From NCBI GenBank assembly GCA_002316595.1, contig DCDV01000024.1, positions 1-22,370 on the forward strand: DNA of 22,370 nt. The letters run 5' to 3'. Position 1 is the first letter of the stretch. Each line of letters begins with the position of its first letter. This document shows, piece after piece, positions 22,006-22,370 of the stretch. Origin of the DNA: Mageeibacillus sp. UBA1046 (GTDB lineage: Bacteria > Bacillota > Clostridia > Saccharofermentanales > DTU023). The notes under the pieces are model-generated. The model was not told where the DNA came from. It saw nothing but the letters and a program-made list of their open reading frames with translations, and ran no database searches. The position numbers and the translations under genes are program-made.

Positions 22006-22119
22006 GGTAAAAGCCGGAATGTATTAGTATTAAGGTTAGAAGATACCGAAAAGCAGATGCCAGGCACTCCGCGGATCAGGTACAGAAGAAATGGGAAATT
22101 CGGATGCCAGGCACTATGA
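21994..22119 (+). CDS. Possible 41-residue peptide or leader frame upstream of mtnA
   Basis: A GTG at 21994 has GAGGAG eight bases upstream and opens a 41-codon frame starting MSDIGKSRNVLVLRLEDTEK, rich in Arg and Lys, ending in TGA at 22117. The start and site come from the third 29-bp repeat, and the C-terminal part runs through both copies of the second repeat. No family is recognised. It may be a leader peptide, a remnant of a longer gene, or chance; the good ribosome binding site is the only positive sign. Confidence 0.25.
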   Translation: MSDIGKSRNVLVLRLEDTEKQMPGTPRIRYRRNGKFGCQAL

Positions 22120-22133
22120 GCATCAGGTCAGAA
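22056..22133. repeat. Two direct copies of a ~31-bp repeat, 47 bases apart
   Basis: Copies start at 22056 and 22103. Both read GATGCCAGGCACT, six differing bases, ATCAGGT, then CAGAA. The core TGCCAGGCA is itself an inverted repeat with a single central A. The copies lie 70-116 bases upstream of the mtnA start. Confidence 0.75.
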
Positions 22134-22171
22134 TATGAACGAAGTTGATATCAGGGGATCAGGAGGATTTT

Positions 22172-22370
22172 ATGTATGCATTGAAATGGTTCGGGTCGTA
22201 TCTGAGCCTGCTGGATCAGACTTTACTTCCGGCTGAGGAAGTCTACCGCCGGTACGACAGCGTTGAAGGGGTGCATACAGCGATCCGTAACATGGTGGTG
22301 CGCGGTGCTCCTGCAATTGGTGTTGCTGCCGCCTACGGCATGGTCTTTGCCGCCCGCTCCTGCCAGCCAG
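22172..22370 (+). CDS. mtnA: Methylthioribose-1-phosphate isomerase, N-terminal part (runs off the right edge)
   Basis: MtnA converts 5-methylthioribose 1-phosphate to methylthioribulose 1-phosphate in methionine salvage; some homologues act on ribose 1,5-bisphosphate or 5-deoxyribose 1-phosphate. The first 66 residues are visible: L-L-D-Q-T-L-L-P-A-E-E near residue 13, then V-x-T-A-I-R-N-M-V-V-R-G-A-P-A-I-G-V-A-A-A-Y-G-M. The L-D-Q-T-x-L-P opening and the R-G-A-P-A-I-G phosphate-binding loop are hallmarks of the family (also of eIF2B-like relatives). AGGAGG at 22161-22166 is five bases before the ATG. The catalytic Cys and Asp are beyond the edge. No SAM riboswitch is seen upstream. Confidence 0.88.
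   Translation, partial: MYALKWFGSYLSLLDQTLLPAEEVYRRYDSVEGVHTAIRNMVVRGAPAIGVAAAYGMVFAARSCQP

Larger units (their letters stand above)
21534..22171. other. 638-base non-coding stretch between pntAA and mtnA
   Basis: The first ~60 bases hold the pnt promoter candidate. About 21600-21900 is AT-rich with no gene I can support; a 76-codon minus-strand frame there (21672-21902) has no homology signal. The right half holds three tandem 29-bp repeats (21919-22005), a possible 41-codon frame and two copies of a second repeat. No transposase, integrase, tRNA or recognised riboswitch was seen. Confidence 0.7.

Noticed and set aside
21919..22133. CRISPR array
   Set aside because: The 29-bp repeats are directly adjacent with no spacers, and the second repeat has only two copies; no cas genes are present.
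22006..22171. SAM riboswitch upstream of mtnA
   Set aside because: Methionine-salvage genes are often under S-box control. The GATGCCAGGCA repeats look superficially similar to the GATGAAGCC-x-GGCAA part, but the AGAGGTGGAGGGA and ACTGGCCC segments are absent and no terminator hairpin follows.

Overview
The window looks like a chromosomal segment of a low-to-mid GC Gram-positive anaerobe, probably Clostridia. The signs are a class III (Bacillota-type) fructose-1,6-bisphosphatase, a YhaM-like HD exoribonuclease, a PrsW protease, a lipoprotein with a lipobox, strong AGGAGG ribosome binding sites with some GTG and TTG starts, and hairpin plus T-tract terminators. I cannot name a genus. No phage genes, insertion sequences, CRISPR array, rRNA or tRNA were seen.

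Layout. (1) 1-190: 5' end of hisS on the minus strand, leaving the window. (2) 454-4769: an envelope block with a membrane-anchored HtrA-type protease and a small lipoprotein (plus strand, ending in a strong terminator), then, on the minus strand, a membrane-anchored DUF2927-like protein and a PrsW intramembrane protease. (3) 4913-6497: an M20D amidohydrolase and a 68-residue zinc-ribbon protein, closed by a bidirectional terminator. (4) 6588-10079 (minus): dihydrolipoamide dehydrogenase and class III FBPase. (5) 10424-14036 (plus): a stand-alone MprF-type flippase-like membrane protein and an 855-residue HerA-like ATPase of a family with no known role that I am aware of. (6) 14178-17042 (minus): a tight three-gene operon of a COG2509-type FAD protein, tRNA t6A dehydratase TcdA and a YjjG-like HAD phosphatase. 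(7) 17394-18332 (plus): YhaM-like nuclease, closed by a second bidirectional terminator. (8) 18500-21533 (minus): a three-subunit proton-translocating transhydrogenase operon, pntAA-pntAB-pntB. (9) 21534-22171: a repeat-rich non-coding stretch, followed by the 5' end of mtnA, which runs off the right edge.

Most genes are housekeeping or redox functions. The most interesting points are these. The PntB NADP-binding loop carries Asn-Phe-Asp where canonical enzymes have Lys-Arg-Ser, although the rest of domain III is conserved. A terminator-like hairpin sits between pntAA and the TTG-started pntAB. Three tandem 29-bp repeats upstream of mtnA each carry a start codon, in three successive frames. 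Two local tandem repeats lie upstream of other transcription units. A 29-bp near-palindrome lies between prsW and the amidohydrolase gene. The HerA-like ATPase and the DUF2927-like protein are the best candidates for undescribed function. I did not find a multi-gene system that I could call new with confidence.
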